Source of the DNA: Zerene cesonia
Lineage: Eukaryota > Arthropoda > Insecta > Lepidoptera > Pieridae
NCBI RefSeq assembly: GCF_012273895.1
Contig: NC_052113.1
Location: forward strand, 1,364,001-1,428,000
Direction: 5' to 3'
DNA: 64,000 bases
The notes under the pieces were generated by a model, which was not told where the DNA came from, made no database searches, and was given only the letters and a program-made list of their open reading frames with translations. This document shows positions 13,801 through 23,520 of the stretch, one piece after another. Position 1 is the first letter of the stretch, and each line of letters opens with the position of its first letter. The translations under genes were made by a program, and so were the position numbers.

Positions 13801-16800
13801 TAATTTTAAGAAGGTTATTGAACATTACAGACTTATTGAAAGGATCAAATTAAAAGGTTACTGAACCAAAAGTAACCCGGATTTAAATAGGTCAATATTT
13901 TGGATGAAATAAATCGAGTGAAATAAACAGGTTTATATCAACCCTCATTAATGTCTAATTGCTAACATTATAAAGTCTTCATAGGATTTATAATACTTAT
14001 TCCTATAATTTTTCCAGAAATTCATTACGTTTATGACTTTAAAATATTCAAAAAGTAGGGTAGTCAAAAATATGTGTATTCGATAAATTTTTTTAATATT
14101 TTAATAAATTGTAAATTATTTGTTATTTAAGCTAAGTTTGAAATGCGTATGGCTATATTCAAATTATTTTATTCGCACTTTCTCTGTTCTAAATAATTTT
14201 AGAAAAAGACTTTAAGTTATTTCACATAAAAAATAAGCTGCAAAGATTAAAAATTCTGATTTTAATAATACCCTTTAAAGAGTTTCTAAGAGCATCAACT
14301 TCAATAATGCCGCGAACTTAGTTGCATTATTTACGAAGAATGTTTTATTCTAGGGTTCTCATCAAAAACAAGGATTCGTTTTAGACATTTTTATAAGGCG
14401 ACAAATGTACAAATATACATCTTATTTTGATATGGATATTGCTTTAAAAATCCATAGGGCGCATTATAAAAATTCTGCAGTCTACGTGATTAGGTCACGT
14501 CTTAAATCCTATCCTACTAATATTATAAATGCGAAAGTTTGTAAGGATGTGTGTGTGTGTTTGTTGCTCTTTCACGCAAAAACTACTTAACCGATTGCAA
14601 TGAAATTTGGTACGTAGATAGCTGGACAACTGGAATAACATAAAGGATACTTTTTATCCCGATATTCCTACAGGATACGGACTTACGCGGGTGAAACCGC
14701 GGGGCACAGCTAGTCAATAATAATTCTAGTGTGGGTAAAAAACAGAGGTATATATATAATATAGATCGCCCAGAACCATTACTTTCCCGCACTGGAATTA
14801 GTACTGCTATAAGACGACAAGTTAACAACCGAGATATGACAATACAGTAAGGAGACAGTTATTTATCAATACAAGAATTATCTAAACAACGATGACTGAA
14901 TAGACCTTTGACTTGTACAGTTCCAGCATTGAATTCTATACCATTCGCTGAGACAATTGGACAACAGATGTGTTGTATTGACGCTAAACTTACACAATGA
15001 CCTTTGACACACGCAATACGTCCTGTACTGGTTTTGTTGTAGATTAATCAAGTGTTATTGGATACCTTCATAGCCTCGCTCATGTGGAATATATTCGATG
15101 TGTGTGTGTTATTAAGATTAGACTATCTGCTCGGTTTCGCCCGTGGTACATATTTATAGTTTACTACTGCCCCCCGCGGTTTCACCCGCGTAAGTCCGTA
15201 TCCCGTAGGAATATCGGGATAAAAAGTTGCCTCTATGTTATTCCAGTTGTCCAGCTGTCTATGTACCAAATTTCATCGCAATCGGTTCAGTAGTTTTTGC
15301 CTGAAATAGAAGCAAACACACACACATCCTTACAAACAGGAGTGAGAGTCATATTATACGCTACCGGAATAATTGTTCGATCTTTTAAAGAAACGAACAA
15401 TGAAAAAAACATTTACAAATTGATACATCTAATAATTGAGTACTTAAGAGAAAAAAGTATTTAAAAAACAGACCCAACATAATTGAGTTTTTTTTATCAA
15501 ATTTGCCTTATAAATCTCTCGTAAACAAAAACAACATAGTTTGGTTCCCCGACCCACCACAGTATAAATCTTATCAACATTTAAGACACCAGCGATAGTG
15601 GCATTAATTAATCTTTTAATTCATTGTAGACTTCATTTATTAAAGCCACCTAATTTATATTTATCCGTAATCCGGCTAAATTATAATGCCTGTAATCGCA
15701 GTTTACAGCTAATTAAGTTCGCATAAACGTTTTAACTCCGCTTCGTTAATGGAAAGTCTACAATGACAAATGAGAGCTATCTTCTTTGGGCTTAAGATTA
15801 TAAGAAATGTTAGTTAAATCAGTATTTATTCAGCATTGCGAATTGGATAACGCTCATATTAGATATGCAAAGTTTGTACAAATGTTTACGCAGACAGATT
15901 CAATGTGTGTGTGTGGTGTGTTAAAATAACACCTTGCATATGAAGGTGGGTGTTGTATAGGTGGAATAAGTATAAATTATAAGGAGGTATGAATGAATGA
16001 ATGATACTTTATTGTACACACTAAAAGGAAATATAACAAAGTATAGAATAAAAATACAAATTGCACAATAGGCGACCTTATGAATGACAATATGAATTAA
16101 AGAAACAATACAGAGAAAGCGCATAGATAAGTGGTGTATACTACAGATATGTTTATATACTCATTCTAAAACTTTCTTATAAATTTTAAGGGCACCGTGC
16201 CCGAAGGGTAAAACGGGAGATGTTTGTCTGTCTGTCTTTCTGTCTGTCTGTCCATACGTACTTGAAACTTGGTAGTTATAACTATAATAATGGAGGTAAA
16301 GCAGCGGTTGGCGCGGTCAAACATTGGATGGGTGTCTATTTTTTTTTAAATAGCAAAATCTCTTTAGCTTATTTGTACCGAATCGTTATCGCGAGTGCGA
16401 CTCGCAGTTGACTGATTTTTGTAATTATCTCTGATTTCTAATCATATTTAAAAAGGTTTATTCAAGTAAATTATGATTAAGATTTATTTAGATTATGTTT
16501 TTGAATCACGCCAAAATTACTAATCATAATTTCATGAAACTTGAAAGTTTAAGCCGCGTTATATTACATCAATACCAAAAAGTAGCTAAATAATACATAT
16601 CTATAGCTCGTGCTTTTCAGAATGCAATATTTTCACACTACCAGTCACTAACATCACACAAACATTGATAAATTACGTCTCATATACCAGAAATATGCGA
16701 CATTACTCACAACACAGTCTAATTAGATCTTACTGCACACATGTATCACAGTTTCCTGCAATTCAATTACGTGCTTTGACGTGTTACGTTTAAAATAACG

Positions 16801-18164
16801 GTTTGAAAGAAGCGGGATCACTTATAAAAGTTTCCGCCTAGCTGCCTTTTCCTGGTCGTGGACGATTTCTCGAGGAGTTCCCACGACCTCGCCTATTAGA
16901 CACAGTAGAGTTTAGTCGGTAGGTCTACTGCCGATGATATAGGCAGTAGGTATCCGACATAAAGAATAATAAAATTTCGTTAGGCATAAATTTTTAAATT
17001 TCAATGGTCAATAAGCCAGCTGAGATGAATACCATACCCATTGTTACATCTATATTCTGTTTCACGTATGTCGTGGCTACACTTTATCCAACTGTGAATA
17101 AAACGTAACAACGACGTTACGAGATGCTCGAATAGAAAATTTTTTTTTTATGTCATAGCGGGCAACTGGGCTGGTGGTTCGCCTGATGGTAAGCGATCAC
17201 AACCGCCCATAAACATTCGCAAACGTAGGGCCTCTGCGAATGCGCTGCCAGCGTTTTTTGGGGTAAGGGAAAAGGAATGGATTAACGACTGGAAAGAAGG
17301 AATGGACTGGGACGGGTGAGGAAAAGGAAACGGGCCTCCGGCTCCCCCACTCACCGTACGAAACACAGTGGCATGCCACTATTTCACGCCGGTTTTCTGT
17401 GGGGGTGTGGTACTTCACCGGTGCGAGCTGGCCCAATTCGTGCCGAAGCGTGCTCGACTACCACAATGATATAAGATCTCGTGTTTTGCACTTGTCCACC
17501 CATGTTATCGTCGTTTTGATGAAACCATTGTGGTTCAAGTTATTATTTAGCCAAAGTTCACACTAAAATAAGTTTTGCCATTTATAAAAATAAGTTTTTT
17601 GATTATAAATGTTTACAGAAAATATCAAAGATGAAACATCTAAGTTCGTCATTATGGAGCGTCCTTTTTTGAGCTAGCTTCTGTTGAAAACCAGATTTTT
17701 TATATATTAAGGAATATATATAACTAGCTATCCGCCCGCGGCTATGCCCGCGTAGTCGCAGGAAACTTAGACCCGGGGTTTTTCTCGCACGTTCCCGTTC
17801 CCGTGGGATTTCCGGGATAAAAACTATCCTATGTCCGTCTCCTGGGTCCAAGCTACCTCTGCACAAATTTTTAGCCAAATTGGTTAATCCGTTCTTCAGT
17901 TATAAATAGTGTAACTAACAGCACTTTCTTTATATGTAGAATTTTTTTTTTACGCAATTAGCGTATTAAAAACTGTAAGTTACATACATTTCGCGTACCT
18001 ACTAAAATGGCTTCAGCCCCTGCTCTAATTAGCGAAATTGGTAACGGCGTAATGCCTTGACCAGGATATAAAATAAATATTTATTTTAACATACATATAA
18101 ACAGATGGTTTTACTCACAGTTGGTAACATTGATCCCTCGAGGTAGTATTCGTGATAAGTTCAT
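955..18164 (-). CDS. 5-HT1: 5-HT1-type serotonin receptor, five coding exons, 462 aa
   Basis: This is a class A amine GPCR at the plasma membrane. Insect 5-HT1 receptors bind serotonin and typically signal through Gi to lower cAMP (family knowledge). Joining complement 18119-18164, 12160-12336, 3412-3545, 2878-2987 and 955-1876 gives one open frame of 462 residues. Visible landmarks are six N-glycosylation sequons before TM1 (N2, N12, N26, N38, N42, N46), GN at 75-76 (N1.50), LAVAD with D104 (2.50), C131 paired with C211, amine-binding D138 (3.32), D155-R156-Y157, P231 in TM5, FCWLP at 392-396 followed by FF, and NPVIY at 431-435. The third cytoplasmic loop is about 138 residues with basic ends, and the tail is short, as in Gi-coupled amine receptors. 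The segment WKDPDY in ECL2 and the FNSTLNPVIYTIFSPDFRQAF stretch (written here only as a landmark in TM7) fit insect 5-HT1 rather than 5-HT7 or 5-HT2. The 1A versus 1B subtype is not resolved. No frameshift or missing key residue is seen. Confidence 0.95.
1877..2877 (-). other. Receptor intron between TM3 and DRY exons
   Basis: 1,001 bp, GT-AG. It contains one reverse-oriented Helitron-like relic at 2543-2672. The rest is AT-rich with no recognised element. The phase is after the second base of the Arg codon in DRY, a position often split in amine receptor genes. Confidence 0.85.
2543..2672 (-). mobile_element. Helitron-like relic in receptor intron
   Basis: Reverse copy of the gtttgtttgaacgc variant: CTAG, then tggtccgccccagcttcgcc, ending ttataatattagtata. 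About 130 bp. Confidence 0.65.
2878..2987 (-). CDS. 5-HT1: 5-HT1 receptor exon: ECL1 and TM3
   Basis: This 110-nt exon is too short for an ORF scan and was found by looking for the missing TM3. The acceptor is atcacccacag|GTC and the donor is GACAG|gtaaaaag. Read in phase 0 it encodes residues 120-155 plus two bases of R156: VSQGWILGPELC, then DMWTSSDVLC, then the TM3 core ending HLVAIATD. It supplies C131 (disulfide with ECL2), D138 (the amine counter-ion) and the D of DRY. The SS after DVLC replaces the CT or ST often seen at this place in amine receptors. The phase matches both neighbours exactly. Confidence 0.94.
2988..3411 (-). other. Receptor intron between TM2 and TM3 exons
   Basis: 424 bp, GT-AG, phase 0. 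AT-rich with no repeat or reading frame recognised. Confidence 0.85.
3412..3545 (-). CDS. 5-HT1: 5-HT1 receptor exon: end of TM1, loop 1 and TM2
   Basis: The acceptor is tttgttcccag|GT and the donor is TATGAG|gtaatatc. The two leading bases complete Gly75 with the G from the upstream exon. Residues 76-119 follow: NVFVIAAIIIERNLQN, then the TM2 run with LAVADLMVACLVMPLG, ending AVYE. N76 is the TM1 anchor Asn and D104 is the sodium-site Asp of TM2. The open frame extends beyond the donor to 3346, but that extension is intron and has no receptor similarity. Confidence 0.94.
6210..6264 (-). mobile_element. SINE 3'-end fragment
   Basis: Reverse fragment, ccatcatcagcccatacatg to gctgggacacaggcctctta, the tail end of the SINE described at 41065-41375. 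Confidence 0.65.
6816..6878. repeat. GAAA/TTTC inverted tract between 11-bp direct repeats
   Basis: A (GAAA)n run turns directly into (TTTC)n at about 6842 and ends at 6867. Both sides carry tattatgtttt (6816-6826 and 6868-6878), so the tract looks inserted. Confidence 0.85.
8237..8567 (+). mobile_element. Poly-A retroposon with GC-rich body, near full length
   Basis: Starts near gtggtagtcgagcacgcttc, passes gtgagtgggggagccggagg and ttcatgggcggtggtagcgc, and ends cattgccgactgtaagat followed by poly-A. An 11-bp duplication atgtaacatgt flanks it (8226-8236, 8568-8578), so it was retroposed. It encodes nothing convincing. A long open frame through it on the minus strand is an artefact of its GC content. 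The most abundant GC-rich family of the window. Confidence 0.82.
8735..9020 (-). mobile_element. Poly-A GC-body retroposon, decayed
   Basis: Reverse copy, diverged: gagctggtgggtagtctgat, ggaaaggacagggaagagta, and cttctgtgggggtgcgagtt. It lies 170 bp from the 8237 copy in the opposite orientation. Confidence 0.65.
9220..9422 (-). mobile_element. Helitron-like element, reverse orientation
   Basis: Contains the family core in reverse (cccgcgtaagtccgtatccc, then ccaaatttcattgcaatcgg) and the (CA)n tract, ending tataatattagtagga. The 3' CTAG end is degraded to gagctgcg. Confidence 0.72.
9647..9685. repeat. Inverted repeat with 17-bp perfect arms
   Basis: tagcttataattatata (9647-9663) and its exact reverse complement (9669-9685) around tttca. 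AT-rich, 200 bp from the first gap. Confidence 0.85.
9690..9830 (+). mobile_element. Helitron-like relic
   Basis: Contains ctatactaataatacaaagc, then tctcaggaactactggactg and gctataggctatacc. Same variant as 42919-43077, decayed at the 3' end near the assembly gap. Confidence 0.55.
9880..10879. other. Assembly gap, exactly 1,000 N
   Basis: A run of N of round length, so a placeholder rather than a measured size. It lies in the receptor intron that splits TM1. Open frames reported across it are meaningless. Its right flank is shared with the second gap. Confidence 0.99.
10880..10947. repeat. Edge of an unresolved repeat, copy 1
   Basis: These 68 bp start gattcgaaattcaaatg immediately after the gap and end ggccagactaagtat. 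They are identical to 26880-26947, which also abut a gap. They are best read as the end of a recent, nearly identical transposable element whose body is missing. The family is not identified. Confidence 0.75.
11099..11440 (+). mobile_element. Poly-A GC-body retroposon, near full length
   Basis: Same family and orientation as 8237-8567 with high similarity from tggtagtcgagcacgcttcg to the terminal cattgccgactgtgacat and poly-A. The flanking duplication is unclear. It lies 0.7 kb from the TM1 exon. Confidence 0.8.
11880..12006 (+). mobile_element. Helitron-like relic beside the TM1-exon copy
   Basis: Decayed copy of the same variant (gaacgcgctaatcttaggaa to caagagcggaccgcttgta). Its 3' end is about 27 bp from the donor of the duplicated TM1 segment at 12033. 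The terminal CTAG is changed to CTTG. Confidence 0.6.
12057..12130 (-). pseudogene. Partial tandem copy of the TM1-coding exon segment
   Basis: The 74 bp match 12167-12240 inside the TM1 exon at 72 positions, offset by 110 bp. In the same frame the copy reads ADVTSLVLIAVTSVILALII then LAT, with one Met-to-Ile change, then diverges to LIILL and a TGA. Its downstream side carries CTG|gtaagtag (12033/12032), a consensus donor the original does not have. The copy starts about 29 bp after the real donor. It has no good pyrimidine tract before it. It is more likely a decaying duplicate than a functional alternative exon, but exon extension to the new donor would add a stop. Confidence 0.8.
12160..12336 (-). 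CDS. 5-HT1: 5-HT1 receptor exon: glycosylated N-terminus and TM1
   Basis: The acceptor is gcttcaattccag|AT and the donor is ATTATTG|gtgagtcc, giving 177 nt. The first two bases complete Tyr16 with the T left by the start exon, and the last G begins Gly75. It encodes residues 17-74: an acidic and Asn-rich extracellular stretch with four sequons (NCS at 26, NVT at 38, NAT at 42 and 46), then a hydrophobic TM1 from about 55 ending ILATII. Reading past the donor gives 19 non-receptor residues and a stop inside the duplicated copy just downstream, so intron retention would truncate the receptor after TM1. Confidence 0.93.
12943..13158 (-). mobile_element. Helitron-like element, decayed
   Basis: Reverse-oriented copy of the same family with many substitutions. 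Recognisable parts are cgtgtaagtccgtatcccg, ccagttgtccagctatctac and gcaatcggatcagtagt. Both ends are eroded. Confidence 0.65.
14512..14713 (+). mobile_element. Helitron-like non-autonomous element, full length
   Basis: It starts TCCTACTAATATTATAAAT and ends GCACAGCTAG, between a host A (14511) and T (14714), the insertion preference of Helitrons. A hairpin of the form cgcgg-gtgaaa-ccgcg sits just before the terminal CTAG. It contains a short TG-rich tract after the 5' end. About 200 bp and no coding capacity. It resembles the Lep1-type elements of moths and butterflies. Confidence 0.8.
15168..15338 (-). mobile_element. Helitron-like element, truncated
   Basis: Reverse-oriented copy with a well-kept core and 3' hairpin (ccccgcggtttcacccgcg). 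It breaks off in the (CA)n tract at about 15338. A short fragment of a sister family (tcggtttcgcccgtggtac) lies just before it. Confidence 0.7.
17138..17464 (-). mobile_element. Poly-A GC-body retroposon, reverse
   Basis: Begins with T-run and tatgtcatagcgggcaactg (the 3' end reversed) and ends gtgccgaagcgtgctcgact. A subfamily differing from 8237 in the 3' part (ggtggttcgcctgatggtaa). Confidence 0.78.
17724..17920 (-). mobile_element. Helitron-like element, same variant as 60259
   Basis: CTAG at 17724-17727, then tccgcccgcggctatgcccg and gtgggatttccgggataaaa. The 5' end is eroded. It lies about 200 bp from the receptor start exon. Confidence 0.65.
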
Positions 18165-18182
18165 GGTCAGCCGCTCGTCCTC
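18119..18182 (-). CDS. 5-HT1: 5-HT1 receptor start exon (18 nt 5'UTR + 46 nt coding)
   Basis: The acceptor is tttatttgtttgtag|GAGG at 18183-18182 and the donor is ACCAACT|gtgagtaa at 18119-18118. The ATG is 18164-18162 in good context (GACCATGA, A at -3). It encodes MNLSRILPRGINVTN plus the first base of Tyr16, with sequons at N2 and N12. The phase joins exon 12160-12336 exactly, and the residues across the junction (NVTN|Y|DSSTEW) make a plausible extracellular N-terminus without a signal peptide, usual for this family. There is no in-frame ATG or stop in the 18 UTR bases, so an earlier start in an upstream exon cannot be fully excluded. The splice acceptor shows that at least one 5'UTR exon lies further right. 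Confidence 0.88.
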
Positions 18183-19731
18183 CTACAAACAAATAAATGT
18201 TTATTTTAATATTAGAAATCACATTAAGCTAAAATCGAGCACGCTTAGCTACCGATCGGGCCATCTCGCAACGAGTAAGGTGATATAGGATATAGAATGC
18301 CAATGTTAGTGTGTTACGTGCGGAGAGTGGGGGCGCTGGCCAGTATACACTTTCCCAGTCTTATTCTTCATTTCCTCACCATCCTATCCACTATCCCTTT
18401 TTTTAATCTATTTACAGAGGTGTAAGGCTTCATTTTCATTAGCACGTAGTACTTAATATCTGGTACCTCTTTTGCGGACTATGAGTGTCATAGACAAATC
18501 AAAACACCGGGACAAATAGCGTTGTTCATTTCATTCAAATTTGTTAACCGTTTTTTCATAAAAACTTGAAAACAAATAGCAATTAAATTATATAAACAAA
18601 CAGCTCCAGGCTTTGGTGAACGCACACTTAAATGAAATACTTCTACAGGCAAAAGTTAGCATTTGAAAAGGCAAGGTAAATTATGACTATAAACCTGATT
18701 TACTCGCATTTTATGCGCTCCATTTTTAACGTTAGCTGCAATATTCAAATGAACTTTAAAACTTCTCATATAAAATGTTTCAATGCAAATACTTTTTAAA
18801 TAAACATTTTATCGAACATAAAAGGGTGTTTGATGGAAGTGAATAAAGAAGTTTCGAACTCCAGAGTTCATTTGAGTCGTCGGATTTTTATATAAAGTTG
18901 GCCCGTTCGGTTTTGTACCGGCTCTATAGTTTGGGACGTACAAGTTTTAAATTTCAATTTAAAATCACATATAGCGGAGCATGAATAGCTTCGTTAAAAT
19001 ATGTTTCAATACAAGAACCGAGGTTTAAACCGAGTATATTTAGAAAAAGTAAACCGTGTGGTTTATTTGGCATTTGTTTGGCTGATTGATTTTTTTAGGA
19101 AGAGTATTTGTCTTTATTATTAGGACAATAGGTATTCAGATAGGTCTGAAGAAAGATTTACTCGTACGGCGGATAGCATGAACTTCCATAGTAGATAACT
19201 TTTCTGTTATTTTATTTTATTTTAACTAGAGCTTATAACTAAAACATAATCACCAGGCGAAAGTTCCGAGGTAACAAAGCCAAAAAATCTGTCGAATTGA
19301 GAACCTGCTCTTTTTTTGAAGTCGTTTAAAAAATAAGGACAGATTTTGCTTTTCGTTAAAATTATGTGCCACTAGATCGACGAAACTTATAACAACTTGG
19401 TAGGTAATGTGCATTCTACACTAAGAGCGACGTCAGTTCATAAATTCTAATTAGTGTTACTATAGTTCTATAAGTTAAATAGTAGTTTCTAGTAGTTAAA
19501 AGAAGTTTAAACTAATGATCATTTAAATTGCATACTTACGGTTTATAACAGTAAATATTATATTAAAACCAAAAGTAAATGGCGTTACTAGTTTTCGTTT
19601 TACTTTCAAATAAAAATCTGGATAAAAATGTAGAAATATTAGTTATTATTATTATTTCATGAACATGAAGAAAAACTTATTGTTTTTCATCTAGGTTATT
19701 ACCGTATCGTTTTATAGTTGACTAGGCGTTC

Positions 19732-19934
19732 ATCCCGTAACCGCCCGGATATCAAGATTCCTGTTTTATCACAAGAGAGAATTTAATCGGGATATAAAAA
19801 GTATCCTATCACCCAAGTCAGATCATACCCTGTCTGTATACCAAATTTCATCAAAATCCGTTCAGTAGTTTCAGCGTGATTGCCGGACAAACATCCAAAC
19901 AAAAAAACTTTCACAACTATAAATAATAATAGTG
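19732..19934 (-). mobile_element. Helitron-like element, reverse, decayed
   Basis: CTAG at 19732, then cgcccggatatcaagattcc, ending tataaataataatagtgtga. Same variant as 55735-55939. Confidence 0.65.
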
Positions 19935-20318
19935 TGATTTTCAACAGAAAGGACTAAAAGACGTTCTCCAAATAATAACAATTTTATTCGTCGAAGTTTG
20001 TTTACATTATTTATATGGTTTCATCGGCTTTCTACCTGGATGCTAAGATTACGTTACTTATATAGTAACGTAATAAAAACCCATATAGGATTTAGTTGGG
20101 CCTATCACAAGAACAAAAGTCGACGTTAATTATTCCTCAAACACGCAACACGACCCGACCGTGTGTTTTTCCCCACGAATTCGCAAATTAATTCTGGGAT
20201 TCGTTTGTTTATATTCAACAAACTTAAGATTTATACTTTTAGAGCACCGGCCTGAGCAATTATTATTTCATACGGGAAGTAGGGCCGTTGATAGGGCAAC
20301 ATTTTTAGGGTTATTTGG

Positions 20319-20363
20319 GAGGCCTGTATCCCAGCAGTGGGAACATATATGGGCTGATGATAA
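20319..20363 (+). mobile_element. SINE 3'-end fragment
   Basis: Only the last part of the family remains: ggcctgtatcccagcagtgg, then gaacatatatgggctgatga. A similar reverse fragment is at 6210-6264. Confidence 0.65.
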
Positions 20364-21839
20364 ATGATGAATGAATGGAACATAATATTTTTTGGGAAAT
20401 GGATATTGTTTTATTTGTAAAGAGAACTTCAATGATATCTTTTAAATCCAGATATTAAATAATGTATAATCGTTTATTGCAATAAACTTTCATTTAAGTC
20501 TTCTTAAAAGTCTCTAATTTCCTAGAGAAAGTAGCTACCCTATAAACATGTATCACGAATCTTAGTACAACAAGTATATATATTGTAATATATTGGAAAA
20601 AAAAGGTTAAAAAAACAATTGAAATATGACGTTAACAATAATAATTTAAAAGCTATTATAATATAAAAAAAGAACACAAAGTCCTCAATTGAAACAAAAA
20701 CAAAATTAAAACAAAATCATCATTTAAACATATGGCTAGGAGATAACCAGCAGGGTTGCCTCCAGTGGGTTTTATTAAAATAATCTTGTTCGTATTAAGT
20801 CAGAGGCTTGATTAAATTTTTCTCATTTTCTCGCGAGTCGCGACGCGGTAGTGTTCTGTTATTATATTTGACACACGATAACGTGATTGTTGATGTAATA
20901 AGGTCGTGAATACAGTGGCGTAGCACGAATTTTCGCCGCCTAGGGCCGACTGGAAGTTTGGCGCTCCTTGTTAGGATTCCAAAGGGTAAAACGGGCAATT
21001 ATTATTGAGGCTTCGCTATTCGTCTGTCTGTGATCAGGGGAAATTGCAGAATTTACGCTGTTTAGGTGTTTTCCAAATTAATAATTAAATTGGCTCTATG
21101 AAACTTTTATTCCGCCTGGGGCCGGGGCCTCCACTGAAATCTCAAATTTGCCACTGCTTGTATACATAAATGATTTGGTTGAAGGGATAGAATATAATTT
21201 GTCACGCGCAGTGAAATGACTGTCATTCCATAGGGAGTAATGTTCATGTGGATTTTGAAGGGATGTCGCGTGATAATATTGCAGTATGCTTTTGTAAACA
21301 TAATGTTATATATTATATTATTATGCGAGACACAATTTTGTATGTAATTTAATACGTTGTGGGTTCTAATAAGTTTGCTGGGCTAAATCTCAGATAGTAC
21401 TTCATGTGTTATTAGAATATACAATATTTGCTTATAGACCGAATTCTGTTCTCTCGTGTGGATTCCATACTCATTGCGCTTTAACACGCTTTAATTAGCT
21501 TCAGCTGTTTGTTTATAAATTTGTTTGTAGCCGAAATCTTTAGACTCGACTATTAATCACTTTAAACTGACGAATTTAATTAAAAATTTATATACTTATT
21601 AGGGATGAAGCAATACAATACTTTCATGAGTTTATTAATGATCCTGAATAAGATCGCGATGTTAAAATATTTTCCTTACGTATATATACTCTGTATAAGG
21701 GAGAGAAGTGAGATAATTTCGTTGATTCTGTCTATCAAAGTGTGTTTCACAGCTTTTTAACTATGTTTTAATTATAATGGATTTGTCATGATACTAATCG
21801 TAACATATATATTTTATTAACGGCAAGGGTGTCGAATAA

Positions 21840-22037
21840 AAACCTCTCAGTTGAACGTCCGTTTCGTAATCCTCACCCTTCCAGTAAATTCCTTTTTTCT
21901 AGTCGTCAATCCTTTCCTTTACCATTACCCCTTAAAAGCGGGTAGCGCATTCGCTGAGGCACTACCTCTGCGTATCTTCATGGGCGGTGGTAATCGCTTG
22001 AGTTGAACCACCAGCTCAGTTGTCCGCTAAGAAAAAA
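21840..22037 (+). mobile_element. Poly-A GC-body retroposon, decayed 3' half
   Basis: ccccttaaaagcgggtagcg, cttcatgggcggtggtaatc and ccagctcagttgtccgctaa followed by an A-run. Further weak fragments of the family lie at 7395-7490, 18234-18480, 25325-25455 (reverse) and 48620-48785 (reverse). Confidence 0.65.
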
Positions 22038-22724
22038 AAATCATAAAACTCTTGGCTTAACAAGAGCATTTACAGTGAAACATAATATCTTTCATGACTG
22101 TTTGCAATGTCCGTAAAATGTTGAATAATAATGTTTATCCAACATTATTCCTCTTACGCCATGACTCGCTCGCAAATATTTGTTCTTTATTTTGGCCCCA
22201 GTGTTTGTATTTAGGAAATCGCTTTGTTCTAACTCCGCTGCGTTGACTTGTTATTGCGATTCGATTTTCATATTATGATTTTGTCACTTACTTTCGGTTT
22301 TTTTTAGATTGGTGGAAACTCTATTGGATTCCACAATTGTTGTCTTATATTTTTAACGACTTTTAAACATTTAAATATTAGATTGGTTTATTGTGAATGT
22401 CTATTGCTTTCAGGTTTGGACGATTGTAGATCATTAATAATTTTTATTATATATTTAAATAATTTGACTCGTTTTTTATTTAAGCATAATTAAAAGCAGT
22501 AAAATAATTTCTAATTAAGAAATTTAACGGAGAATTTGAGAAATTACTTCTCGGAAGATCATCAAAATCGGTTTACCCAGTCGAAAGTTTAGGTAACAAA
22601 CAAAAAAAAAGAAAAATTCACCGAATTGCGAAAATTTTTCTTTTTGAAGTCGGTTATACGTGATACAAAAGATATAAAATATTTATATACAGTTAATAAC
22701 CTTTAGTAAAAGACTTATCAACGG

Positions 22725-22905
22725 ATTTATTCATTATATTATTAACGCGACGTTTCGAACACTTTACAGCGAGCGTGGTCACGGGGCCACCTCAGTCCCT
22801 GTCCCTAAGCTCGAATAAATGGCGTTTAAAATCCGTTAAAAAGTCTTTGATATCTAAATGTATAATACTCGCGCAAAATCAAACACAAGAAAGTACCAAG
22901 TCAAT
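22725..22905. repeat. cgacgtttcgaacac inverted-repeat family, copy 1
   Basis: acgcgacgtttcgaacactt and acagcgagcgtggtcacggg, then ggcgtttaaaatccgttaaa and ctaaatgtataatactcgcg. Left and right arms are partly inverted (ggatttattcattatatt versus atccgttaaaaagtct). Class unknown; a Penelope-like terminal relic or a long-TIR element are both possible. Confidence 0.6.
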
Positions 22906-23215
22906 ACCCTTGCTTTAAATAATAGCGGAAATAATTTACAGTAAACACAATTAATCAGTCAATTCTTGTTGAAAGAATTTACAAAAATGTTTACCAGAAA
23001 ATCTTCAGGCAAGCGGGTAACTTAGTTAAATTACACCGTTTGTTTAAAAATGGTATTCAGACGCGCCAATGAACTGAAAAATTACTTCAATTAACCGCTT
23101 CGCCTTCCTTTTCAATCGTTCCTGATAAAACTGCGGGTTTTCTAAATATTAAATTGAGTGAACTTTTAAATTTTGAGACTGAATATTGTAATATTGTTTC
23201 ATAGCATTCTGTGTG

Positions 23216-23520
23216 TGGTAGTCGAGCACGCTTCGGCACGAATTGGGCCAGCTCGCACCGGGTAAGTACCACACCACAGACCGACGTGAAATAGCATACT
23301 GTTGTATTTCGTTCGGGGAGTGGGGGAGCCGGAGGCCCATATCCTCTTTCTTACCCTTCCCAGTCCTTTCATTTATTCCTCTCGTCAATCGTATCCTATT
23401 CTAATTTGTAGAGACGTAAGGTCTGCAATCGACCTTACGCCTCCCCAAATAGTCATGGGCGGTGGAAGCGCTTATCATCAGGCGACCTACCAGCTCCATT
23501 GCCGACGATTACATAACAAA
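23216..23520 (+). mobile_element. Poly-A GC-body retroposon
   Basis: tggtagtcgagcacgcttcg to cagctccattgccgacgatt. Poly-A replaced by cataacaaatattt. Small internal deletions. Confidence 0.76.

Larger units (their letters stand above)
12337..18118 (-). other. Receptor intron between start exon and TM1 exon, 5.8 kb
   Basis: GT-AG, phase 1. It carries Helitron-like elements at 12943-13158, 14512-14713, 15168-15338 and 17724-17920, and a poly-A GC-body repeat at 17138-17464. A short fragment of another widespread repeat with TCTG simple repeats lies at about 16189-16290. The stretch 13,200-14,400 is AT-rich and 15,350-15,900 looks low-copy; no gene is seen in either. Confidence 0.85.
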
